A DNA stretch of 28,931 nucleotides from positions 1-28,931 of the IMG/VR virus record IMGVR_UViG_3300008050_000207. One strand, written 5' to 3'. The position numbers were made by a program, and so were the translations under genes. Below are positions 6,164 to 16,600 of this stretch, in pieces; position 1 is the stretch's first letter, and every line of letters begins with the position of its first letter. Source of the stretch: a virus. The notes beneath the pieces were generated by a model. It searched no databases. It was not told where the DNA came from and saw only the letters and a list, made by a program, of their open reading frames with translations.

Positions 6164-8083
6164 ATGGGTGAGGTAGACCAAACTAGAGAATCTTTGTCTG
6201 ATTTAAGTCAAATGATGGCTACCGTTGAACAACAGTCAATATCTCTCGCTAAACGCTTCGGGGATATGTCCGATGAAAGTAAAAAATGGACTTTCCTTAG
6301 CCGTATTCTTTCAGGAACAGGACTTTGGCGATTACAGAATAGGGTTCGGGCATTGGGACAAGGAATGAAATTCTATAAAGATACTCAATTAGATAAAGTG
6401 AAGGCTGATATTAAAGAAGCAGAAAGTATGGCTCAATTACAAAACGCTATGGAAAGTCAAAAAAATCAGCAAGAAGTATTACTCAAACTGAAGGAAAAAG
6501 GGGCCGAGAGAGCGGCTGAACATTTAGTAGAAGGAACTAGAGAATATGAACAGGCTATGAAAATTATTGACCAATATAAACTATTAAGGAAGACTGTTGA
6601 AGATACATCTCATGCTCAAGACGCTCATAAAATAGCCCTACAAAAAACAGCAGCAGCCTATGATGCAGTTGGAAATGCTATTGAAGAGATACAAGAAAAG
6701 CGAACAAAAAAATACCAAAAAGCGTTAGATAAGCAGGATAAAAAAGAAGAGATATTAGCAAAGAGGGAGATAATTAGACAGAGTAAAAATGATAAGTATT
6801 TACTAAAACAACAGAAAAAACTTGTGAAACAACATGTAGAAGCCAAAGAAAAACAAGCATTAGCATTGGCGGAAATAGAAAGACAGATTGAAAATAACGC
6901 ACTATCCGGTGATAAAACAAAAAAGAAATTATTTGATGAAAGAATGAAGGCCCAAGTAAAACTAGAAAAGCATCAGGGTTTAATTGATGACTCTAATATG
7001 GAAATAGTAAAACGAGGAAGTGCAGTAAGAAAAGGAACTAAGGCTAAAGGTAGATTAAAAGAATTAACCGGATTTAAAACCACCTTTACTAACGTGTTTA
7101 AAACAATAGCCAAACCTTTGATATTTCTAAAAGATAAAGTAGGTAGTGCGACTGAAAATTATCGAAACAATATAAGTAAAGCCAAAGGCTTGCGTAATAA
7201 ATTATCTGAAGGTTTTTCACCCATAACTAAAGTTATGAAATTCGCCGCAAAGAATCTCATGTGGTTCACATTATTATTAATGGGAGCATTCCTAGTATTC
7301 TCAATCATAAGAAAAATCTTTGAGAATGCTGAAGTTATGACTACCGTAATAGAGGGAATTAAAGGATTATTTGAAGGGGTAGCAATTATTTTTTCGGGAT
7401 TATTTGATATATTTGGGGCTTTCTTTGGAGGTGGAACCTTTGGAGAAAGGCTACAATTACTCTTAAAAGGTATTATGAAATTATGGGGCGGAATAGGAAA
7501 GATACTAATGACAGTATTAGGAGCGGGGATAAAACTACTTGGTGGTTTATTATTGGGAATACTGCAATTTATCCCTCAAATGTTATTTGCTGCCGGTATG
7601 TTATTAGGAAAAATAACACTCGGAATATGGAAGATGGCTTGGGAAGGATTTATAGCGTGGATGAGAGATACCCTTTGGGGTGCATGGATTAAACCAATAT
7701 TGGAACCTATGTTAAATCTAGTTCAGGGTGTAATAGATGCAATTAAGGGCGCAGGGGATTGGGTTTCTGATTCATATGATAACGTTACTAGTCTGGATTG
7801 GTGGGGGAAAACAATAAGCCCATTTGCAGATGGCGGCGTATCTAAAGGAGGAATGGCATTAGTAGGAGAAAGAGGACCGGAATTAGTTAATTTATCTAAA
7901 GGTTCAAGAGTCCATTCAAATGCAGATTCAAGAAAAATGATGGGTAATACAATCAATGTCAATGTTAGCGGAAGAGTGGGTTCAACAGATTCAGAACTCC
8001 GAGACATTGCAAAGAAAATAGGAAGAATGGTTTCTGCGGAAATAAACCGCACAACATCTTCATCAACAAATGTGAGGTTCTAA
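6164..8083 (+). CDS. Tail tape measure protein
   Basis: The tape measure sets tail length and leaves the tail during DNA entry. At residues about 70-300 there is a long, highly charged coiled coil. Hydrophobic segments follow: residues 364-386 (MWFTLLLMGAFLVFSII), about 402-425 (VAIIFSGLFDIFGAFFGGG), and further Gly/Leu/Ile-rich stretches to about 510. The C-terminal GGMALVGERGPELV motif near residue 560 is a signature of many siphovirus tape measures. At 639 residues, the usual rule of about 0.15 nm per residue predicts a tail of roughly 95 nm. It starts directly after the chaperone stop, with GGTGA upstream (6154-6158). No peptidase or lytic domain is visible. Confidence 0.88.
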   Translation: MGEVDQTRESLSDLSQMMATVEQQSISLAKRFGDMSDESKKWTFLSRILSGTGLWRLQNRVRALGQGMKFYKDTQLDKVKADIKEAESMAQLQNAMESQKNQQEVLLKLKEKGAERAAEHLVEGTREYEQAMKIIDQYKLLRKTVEDTSHAQDAHKIALQKTAAAYDAVGNAIEEIQEKRTKKYQKALDKQDKKEEILAKREIIRQSKNDKYLLKQQKKLVKQHVEAKEKQALALAEIERQIENNALSGDKTKKKLFDERMKAQVKLEKHQGLIDDSNMEIVKRGSAVRKGTKAKGRLKELTGFKTTFTNVFKTIAKPLIFLKDKVGSATENYRNNISKAKGLRNKLSEGFSPITKVMKFAAKNLMWFTLLLMGAFLVFSIIRKIFENAEVMTTVIEGIKGLFEGVAIIFSGLFDIFGAFFGGGTFGERLQLLLKGIMKLWGGIGKILMTVLGAGIKLLGGLLLGILQFIPQMLFAAGMLLGKITLGIWKMAWEGFIAWMRDTLWGAWIKPILEPMLNLVQGVIDAIKGAGDWVSDSYDNVTSLDWWGKTISPFADGGVSKGGMALVGERGPELVNLSKGSRVHSNADSRKMMGNTINVNVSGRVGSTDSELRDIAKKIGRMVSAEINRTTSSSTNVRF

Positions 8084-8084
8084 T

Positions 8085-8870
8085 ATGGTAGATAGTCTTG
8101 ATAATCATTTTGTCTTTTTAGATTTAGGCGCTAGAACTCCTTTATTCGATGAAGTGAATATGGAAAATTATGCCACTAATAGAATAGCATTGAAATGTGA
8201 AAGTGTAGGCATTTCCACTGCGAAAAATATTATGGCGTTTCCAACACCGGCAATAGGAATTGCTACGGGTGAATCAGTTTCATTAGGATTAGATTTAGGA
8301 ATGGCTACTAAGTCAATTAGTTTAAGTGGGATAATTACTGAACAGACAATTTACAAACAGTTTTCTAAATCGGATATTGACTTAACTACATATCCTACTA
8401 GTTATACAGATGATGTTAATGGGCAGAAATTAGTTAAGGTTAATATGACAGCACAAGAAGTATGTCAATTAATTCATTCTTATGTTGATGCTTCTTTCCT
8501 TCAATCACATCAAAACCTTAATCGTTTGATTATACTTTATGCTGGAAGAGTAGGGCCGGATTACAAATATTATGATGAGGCGTTATCTGATTCCACGGAT
8601 GAAGATTCAGCAGTTAAAACTGTTGAAAACTGCCCTTTAATCCCCTTCACTTATCGGGTTAGAAATTTAAGTGAAGATGGAAAAAGAAGAGATATATTAG
8701 ATGCTAAAGGGAGCATACCAATAGGAAGTTTCCCTGAACCTTTTGATGCTGGCGAAAATAAAATAGACGCTTTATCAGGATTTGTTCGCTCCTTTGATAC
8801 AACATTTGTTGGTGGACAACCCTATGTAGAATTTAGTTTATCCTTTGAGATAGCCAATGCCAGCCTGTGA
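8085..8870 (+). CDS. Distal tail / baseplate-like protein
   Basis: This 261-residue protein follows the tape measure by one base, with GAGGTT upstream of its ATG. Residues about 66-95 (GESVSLGLDLGMATKSISLS, then GIITEQ) alternate polar and hydrophobic residues and resemble the N-terminal beta-sandwich of distal tail proteins, which form the ring between tube and tip. A helical segment (TAQEVCQLIHSYVDASFL) and a C-terminal strand pair (FVRSFDTTFVGGQPYVEFSLSFEI) follow. Gene order (tape measure, this gene, then hub) is the usual place for a distal tail protein. I see no diagnostic motif, so the call is tentative. Confidence 0.42.
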   Translation: MVDSLDNHFVFLDLGARTPLFDEVNMENYATNRIALKCESVGISTAKNIMAFPTPAIGIATGESVSLGLDLGMATKSISLSGIITEQTIYKQFSKSDIDLTTYPTSYTDDVNGQKLVKVNMTAQEVCQLIHSYVDASFLQSHQNLNRLIILYAGRVGPDYKYYDEALSDSTDEDSAVKTVENCPLIPFTYRVRNLSEDGKRRDILDAKGSIPIGSFPEPFDAGENKIDALSGFVRSFDTTFVGGQPYVEFSLSFEIANASL

Positions 8871-8875
8871 TTATC

Positions 8876-10663
8876 ATGTCAAGTTATAGAGTATATGCGG
8901 GCAATAAAAAAGCCTTAGTTTTTCCTATTATGGGAGATGCGTATGTTCATCTTGATTATTCTAAACACATTACAGATGAGGTTTATGGGCTATGGGGGCA
9001 TAAGTCATCTTTCACCATTGAAGCAATAGTGACCCCTTATGATGTGAATGGATTTGGATATAGATTAAATAAGGATTTATCCAGTAGTCAAACTCCTGAT
9101 TACCTTGAATCAGAATTCGGTCTACCTTTTATGAATAGATATTATTCTATGCCAGCACCAGCAACCACTACTACTTCTCGCTCTAACTCATACCTTTCTT
9201 ATGCGGATAGACTTGAACATAAAATGACTCTTTTCTATAATACTAATTGTGAGTTTTATCTTGAGAATCTAACTAGAACAAACATGAATCAACCTGCGGA
9301 ATATAAATTAGGTTGTGTAATAAAGGGAAAGAATGCGGCAGGGGCAACAAGAACAATTACCATTACAAGTAAAGCGCCCGTTATTACTGCTTCAAATCAA
9401 TATCATCTTAATCCCATAAAGCAAACTTTGGTGGGATTGAATACTTTTGGACAGCCTTTGTTTTTAGATGGTGAAGATGTTGTTAGGTATCACGCAATAA
9501 GAAATGATTCCGATAGTTCCTATGCTCGTATAATAAGACCTTTTCCCGATGCTGGAACTTCTCAATCTCTTACTGCCAATTTAGTTTATGATGGTGCTAC
9601 CATAACTTCAGCATCAGATACATTTCATGCTGATTTATCTACCGCATCATATATTCAGTTAACGGGAAGCAGCCATAATGACGGCTACTATAAAGTGAGT
9701 TCAGGGGCTAATTCAACCGCTATTACTTTATCTACCAGCAATTTATATTTTGGAGCAGATGCCAATAATATTACTGTTAAAAGAGTACCAGCAGATAATA
9801 GAATACAGTTTATGAGTAGTGGAGCAGATGCCGCTGCCGATATGGTTGATTCAATATGGATTGGAATGCCTATTTATGCTCAAACTCATGCCGGTGGAGT
9901 GTTTGCTGATGCTTCTGATAATATTATTCTTCCTGACCAAACAGAACCCATTGCTTTAGGTTATGTAGGAGCCTATCATGTTGGAGATAAAATTGCAGAT
10001 TTATACGGTGGGAAATTAGCGGCAGCGATAACTGCCACAGATGCCACTACAATTTATGTTGATGATAATAGATACTTTACAATAAACCGAACTATAAAAA
10101 TCGGTAGTGAAGAGATGCGAATTACTGCTATTTCTGGAAATGCTTTAACTGTCACTAGGGCGTATAATTCTACTACGGCTGCTACTGCTTCTGTTTCAGC
10201 AAATATTGAATTGTATTTACCTGATGATTTTATGGTTGGATTTAGAAATAAAGATTCAGGGGCTTATACTCAACCTTTGAGAACTGGAGTATTTGCATTA
10301 ACAGATGCCACCAAAGAAATAAATTATGTTTTGCGACCATTCCATGTTGCTATGGGATATGATAAAGCATCCCAAAAAGTTTCACTTTATTTAGATGGAG
10401 GGGAATTACAAACAGATGTGTATAATGCAGACGGAACATTAGTATTAGATTTCACCGATTTTGAATTTGAAGAATCAGACTGTTATTTCGGCTCCAATGG
10501 TAATGCTACTTTAGCCACAAGAAGGGCTAGTCAATTTATGGGAGAGATGCACGAATTATGTATAAGTGGAACGTACAAAAATGAATTTCAAACAATAGAT
10601 ACCCTTCTTCCTAATTATAGAAATAACCTGCTTTATTATAGATTTGAGGAGGCTAATCTATGA
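8876..10663 (+). CDS. LamG / concanavalin A-like lectin-fold tail protein
   Basis: The N-terminus (SSFTIEAIVTPYDVNGFG) and C-terminus (HVAMGYDKASQKVSLYLDGG, then MGEMHELCISGTYKN and LLYYRFEEANL) carry the spaced strand pattern of LamG-type laminin-G/concanavalin A-like domains, which often bind sugars. The two halves are separated by about 350 residues. That gap includes a module at bases 10030-10215 (RTIKIGSEEMRITAIS, LTVTRAYNSTTAAT) that recurs in the next gene. ATG 8876 is chosen; a GTG at 8867 would add three residues and overlap the previous stop, and neither has a strong binding site. Likely a tail-tip protein contacting the host surface. It ends with an ATGA overlap into the giant gene. 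Confidence 0.58.
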   Translation: MSSYRVYAGNKKALVFPIMGDAYVHLDYSKHITDEVYGLWGHKSSFTIEAIVTPYDVNGFGYRLNKDLSSSQTPDYLESEFGLPFMNRYYSMPAPATTTTSRSNSYLSYADRLEHKMTLFYNTNCEFYLENLTRTNMNQPAEYKLGCVIKGKNAAGATRTITITSKAPVITASNQYHLNPIKQTLVGLNTFGQPLFLDGEDVVRYHAIRNDSDSSYARIIRPFPDAGTSQSLTANLVYDGATITSASDTFHADLSTASYIQLTGSSHNDGYYKVSSGANSTAITLSTSNLYFGADANNITVKRVPADNRIQFMSSGADAAADMVDSIWIGMPIYAQTHAGGVFADASDNIILPDQTEPIALGYVGAYHVGDKIADLYGGKLAAAITATDATTIYVDDNRYFTINRTIKIGSEEMRITAISGNALTVTRAYNSTTAATASVSANIELYLPDDFMVGFRNKDSGAYTQPLRTGVFALTDATKEINYVLRPFHVAMGYDKASQKVSLYLDGGELQTDVYNADGTLVLDFTDFEFEESDCYFGSNGNATLATRRASQFMGEMHELCISGTYKNEFQTIDTLLPNYRNNLLYYRFEEANL

Positions 10664-13600
10664 CAACAGTTGGTAGTTTTACAGATGCTTCTTGTGACAC
10701 TAATCATACTTCAGGTTTATCTGATGGTTCAACTACAAGTGTAAGACATATAACTCATACTGCTAATGCGAGAATAGTTGTTGGTTCAGGGGTTAGTGGA
10801 ACAGGAATACCTACTGGAACTTTCATAGTAAAAAAGAATACTACAACGTGTTTTACAATAAGTGCTGATACTACGGCTACAAATACAAATACTACTCTTA
10901 CCTTTTCTAATATAACTAATGTTTTTGCTATGGGTAAAGCATCAACAGAAGGAACAACAGTTCAGGCTAAGATAAATGAAACAGCAGATAGCGCAGCAAA
11001 TTATACAGGTAATTTTTTAGAAAGTGCTATCTATAAAACACCTTTAAATCCATTATTATCAAGAGGGATGGTAAGTTTAGATTTTGCAGATTTTACAATG
11101 GTTAGTAATGCTACTGCAATAACAAGTTATGAAATACACCTTGCAGATTATACACCTTTAACTGATTCAGTGACAGGAATTAATATTTCAAATAGTTCAA
11201 CTCAAACTTATTCTTCAGTAAATAGAATATATCCTAATACTACTACTGTTAATGACTACCTTTCAAATTTGGAAACAACAAAAGGCCACGTTTTGAAAAC
11301 TTATGACTATCTTTCAAATGTAGGTCAAAGATTAATTACTGAAAGAACCACATTAAGCGGTAATGAAACTTCTACTGATACAACGGTAGCGGTAGCGAGT
11401 GCTACTAATTTAGCGGTTAATGATGTGATAATTGTTAATAATGAAGAGATGCTTATTACAGCAACTAGTGGAACTAATTTAACTGTTGAAAGAGGCTACA
11501 ATAATACAACTGCTACTGCTCATTCAAGTGGGGATTTAGTCTATGAAAAAGATTTACTCGATAACCTTTGGGTATTGGTTTATTCAGATGACCCTAATAC
11601 CCACCACTTTGCTAAAATAACTGAAATCCTTGAACATGATATTTATGGAGATGCAATAGAATTTACTCCATCTTTAAGTGCAGATATCCCAAAAGACACT
11701 AAGTTTGCAATATTCAAAGGTGGAACAATAAAAACAAATGATACCCTTGTTGCTTGTGCTTATGGTCTTCAGTCTGATAGTTCTAATAATAGACATTATA
11801 TGAACACGCATGTTTCTAAACCATTCTTTTATTTCACAAATGGAAAGGATAGATTAGAACCAGCAACAAGATATATTCTTAGAACCTCTTCTTGGAATGG
11901 TTCAGCGCACACTTATACCTATTCTACGTTCTTAACTGAACAAGCCTATAATGGAGTTATTGTAGATTCAGGGCCATTCACAATGGAAGCAACTCTTGTT
12001 GATATGATGTATAAAGCGGATAATCCTGCGGCTATGAATTTCTTAGAATATACAAGTGATAATTTAGAATTGGCTAATGGAACCCCCGATGCAATTACCA
12101 TAGTAACAGACGGAAGTTTTACTTTAGTAGGTTCCCATTTAGCATATTACACTAATTTAGATGGAACAGAAGGAACGAATTGGTCATTAACTGGAATATT
12201 AAAAGATTCAAGATTGGTTATTGATGGGGCGCAAGATGGTATTTATTGTATAGATAGTGATTCGACGCAAGGTGCTTTAACTATGGATGCAGGGGATTTT
12301 TCGGGAGGTTCAACTTCCCCTGATTTAATAATCAGGTTCTTAGCCCATGCAGTAGACTTAGACCACAACAAAATGTACTGTGCATTTGATTCTACCAACC
12401 ATTTAAAAAACTCATTTAGAATGGCACATAGACCTAATACTGAATCTTCTACCATTCATTATCAACATAATATGGGGCAATCAAGATATGCCTTTTATAC
12501 AGATTCTCCCTTAACCAATACAATAATTCCTAACATGATGGAAATGATTGATTATGAAGGAGTTTCAGCGTCGGGAGGATATGTAGATATTGTATTTGCA
12601 GACACGCAAAAAATCCTCGCTAAAAAGATTCAGCAGAATGATTCAATTACTATTCATCAAGTAATAGATGAGCAAGAAGTAGGTTCAGGAAGAAATATAG
12701 TTTTGGCTGGAACCTTTGAATATAATAGTGCTGGAACTACAATCACTGTAAAGGATTTAAACGAAGGAGAAGATTTGAGATATTTACTTGAAGCGGCTAT
12801 TCCTAATAACGATGATGGGGGGAATAAGTTATTTGAATCCTTTACAGTTATGACTTCAAGTGGTCCTTATCATATCCTTCCCGATACTATAGGCGCACCT
12901 TCAAGTAATACTCAAACCATTACTGTAAAGGAGTGGAGAAAATACTCAGATGCTCTTTATACCACTACCACTCCCGCTTCTTTTATTCCAGCATTTTCCA
13001 CTAACGCATATAGAAAAACATGGTCATTTGTTGCAGACAATGTAATGTTGCCCAATATTCCCATTGATAGTAAATTGGATAAAACATATGCTCAGATTAG
13101 AGATTTTGAAGATACAGTTGCTACTGATTTAACAGCAGCAACAGTCAACGAATTTAAAATTGGAGAAACCGTTCTTGAAAAAGCGTCGGAAAGTAGAATA
13201 CATGATATTAACTTAATATTAAGGGGTGGTCAACAGACGGGATTTAGAACAAATATTAATTTTGGAGATAGTAAAAACCAATTTGTTAAATTGAAAAATC
13301 CACTTCTCTTCGATAAAAAAATGAGTAATTTAGGTAAAGAACCAATTGATAGTGAATCGGAATTAGGATATGATATGAACACCACTATTGCTAAAGTGGC
13401 AAAAAGAAACCTTTCCAATGTTTCTTTCTATGGGCCAAATATTAATCCCAAAATAGATGGTGGCAGTAGTAATTACAGGTATGATTTAGATGGTGCTACT
13501 ACTGATGTTGCAGCCGCAAATCACGTCAGAGGAACCACTTCTTATCTTGATTACTTCACAGGAGCATTCAATATTGAAAAGAAAGTATTTTCAGGTGTTG

Positions 13601-16600
13601 TAGATAGTATTGAGCAAGTAGTAGAAGATGGAATGTTTAAACTAAAGATTAGAGGTAGAGATAATACTGCTGAATTATTGGGGCCAATCATCAATCAGAC
13701 TTTTAAATTTACAGAAGATATTGTTTATTCTACGGTGGGACCATTTGAACAAATGACTCCGGTTGCGGTAGTGGATTATCATACAGGTTCAAGTGAAACG
13801 AGTAAAGGGACTCAGGATTCTTATAACACTTATAATGCCGGCGCTACTATTATTGTAGCAGATATGGATGTTAATTTACAAGTTAACAGTCAAATAAATA
13901 AAGGAGATTTAATGTTTAATAAACGTGGAGATTTTGTAGGTAGAATACATAATTTACAGGGAACTAATGCTGGTAAAGATGGGGCCACAGATACAATAAT
14001 TACTTTTGAAGAAGGAATACCGCTTAGATTAAAAGATGGAGAGTGGCTATTTGCTAGTAGGAGATATTCAAGTGCAGACCTTTCAAATAGGGCCATAGAA
14101 GGGTTTGAAGATGATACTATAAGTAAATTACTAACTCAACCCATTAGAGGAAATACTGTATCTTTTGCTAAAGCGATGGCGGCAAATCCATATTCCACTA
14201 CTAGAGTTAATTCATTATTGGGTGCAGCAAATAAAGGAATCATATTTAATAATGGTAATTCATTATCATTGAGTGCTGATGGCGCACCGTATAGTGATAG
14301 CACTACATTGGTAGGCACTTCTAGTAGTTCTCACCCTCTAGCAAAGGGATATAGTATATCTTCACCTAATTCCATTGATTATGATTTACCTTTTTATTCA
14401 CACCTTTCGGATGAAATAACTGATAAATATACAGTAGATTATACTAATTTAGAAACGGTATCTTCAATAACTAATTATGATGTTGTAAATATAACTTCTG
14501 AAAACAATGAAACTATTGTAGAAATAGCACCTATTTGTCCAGCAATATTAGCAAGAGTAGATGACAACCCCTTAGATGGTAGAGATAAAACATTAGTTAG
14601 CACTACTGGGTTTAATGCTACATATTCTAAAGGGTTTCAGGGGCCAATGCAATTAGATGCGTCTTTAAAATTGAAATTGGGAGATGCTTTATTTGATTCG
14701 GATGGAGTTTTATTTGGAAAAGTAATTGATTTTTCAGACAGTTGGAGTTCAAGTGATGCTTCTGCAAGAAGAATGACTACATTAGATAGACCATTATCAA
14801 AGGATGTTACTGCTTCTACTACAATACACAAATATTTTTCTAATGCAAGCCCCCTTATGCCCACTTCATCTACTGCTATTGCTTTTGGTAATCAAACTAC
14901 AGACACACATTTTTCTGATGCTAATTGGCGACAAGCATATATTTTTACTGCAAGCACTACAAGCGCAATAGCACTAAACCTTCAAAAATTAAAATCGGGA
15001 ATGAAAATAGAATTAAGAGGAAGTGCAAATGAAGCCAATTGTGGAGTATTTACAGTCGATAGAGTGCGAATAGCAGGGACGAGTAGTACCTTTGTATATT
15101 TCACACCAAGAAAACATGACGGTGAAAGAAGAAACGCTTCAGGTTATGGGACATTTACAACAGAAAGTGCAACAGCGGAAATTTATATTACAGTTTTAAC
15201 CGACCATCATACTCAGGGATTATATTTCTTAAACACTCAGGGATTAAGTCAAGGTGGAGTCTTAACTTTAACCAATCCTTCTCTATCTAGCCCTAATGCC
15301 GCAGATGGTATTTGTAAACCTATTAAATGGGCTGAGAATATTAATCAACATTTTACAGACAATTCTATCACTTTAGATTATGATGGGTCAAGTTATACTC
15401 CGGCTTATAATTCAGTATATTCTGATTTCATTACAAGATATGGGAATACTAAATGGCGATATTTTGGCCTTCAAACTGGGCGTTCACTATCATATATTAA
15501 TAGACGTAGAAAAGATGGTAAAATAAAAGACACTTATACTAAGGAAAAAGGATTAGTTAGTGGTTATGCTACTGCATATAGAGTTGCAGATGCCTCACAT
15601 AGAAATGGTAAATTATATCAATATCCGTATAGTTTTCATAATAATGATTTTGCATGGGATGTTAGATGGTATTTTCCCAATGGTACACCAGCAGCCTTCT
15701 ATCAAACAATGTACGATAAAATAAATAAAAGAAAAGACCATCCATATTTCTTAGAGACTCTTTCTCCTGAATCAAGAGACTTCAAACCTGTTATGGGTAG
15801 TAATTTTGCAGATTTTGACAAATATCCAACATATAGAATCCTAGCGGGGGATAATGGAGGGCTTACCACTTCAGCAAATTATCGAGTATTAAACGTTCCA
15901 AGAAATATGCCAAGAATGCACGACAATTGGAAAGGTGGGGATTGGCAACATGATACAGAAGTTCCTGAAAATCCTTCTGATACTAGCACAACATATAAAA
16001 AATTAAGCGGGGCTACTTATCAATTCGCAATAACTACCAATGAAACTAAAATTGATTATTCTGCATTGAGTTCAGGAGCATTAGATGGACTAGTGAATAG
16101 TTGGGTTCAGATTTCAGGAGCCGCACAAAAAGCAAATAATCGAACAGTATTATTAGGTTCAGAAAGTAGCGATGTCATTACAATGGATGCCGCCCAAGCA
16201 CCATATAGAAATTTGAATGTAGTAGGTGGGGATGATGTTGGAGTTAGCGCAAATCACGGAATAACCGTTCTTTATCCGCCGTGGATTGGACCTAAATTCG
16301 ATGGAATAACTAGAGCAAAGGACCATTGGGAATTACCTGACCCTAAGACACTGCGCTGGTTTATTTTCTCCCCCGCTGATTTATACCCTGATAGTATGTC
16401 AAGAAAACACCACATTGGTTATTCTGGAATTATTGATGGTGGAACAGCAGTTAGTAGAAAGTTTACTGATTATGGAATCATGTTAAAAGGGCAGAGTAGT
16501 TTTTCAAGTAGTGGAACTCAACATGAATATTATGAAGGTTCTTTAAATGAAGAACAGGAAGTTGATGACCAATATGAAGTATTACCTATTACTGAAGCCT

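Noticed and set aside
7723-8052. A 109-aa minus-strand frame opposite the tape measure C-terminus
   Set aside because: The plus strand encodes the recognised GERGPELV region there, and the antisense frame has no operon context.
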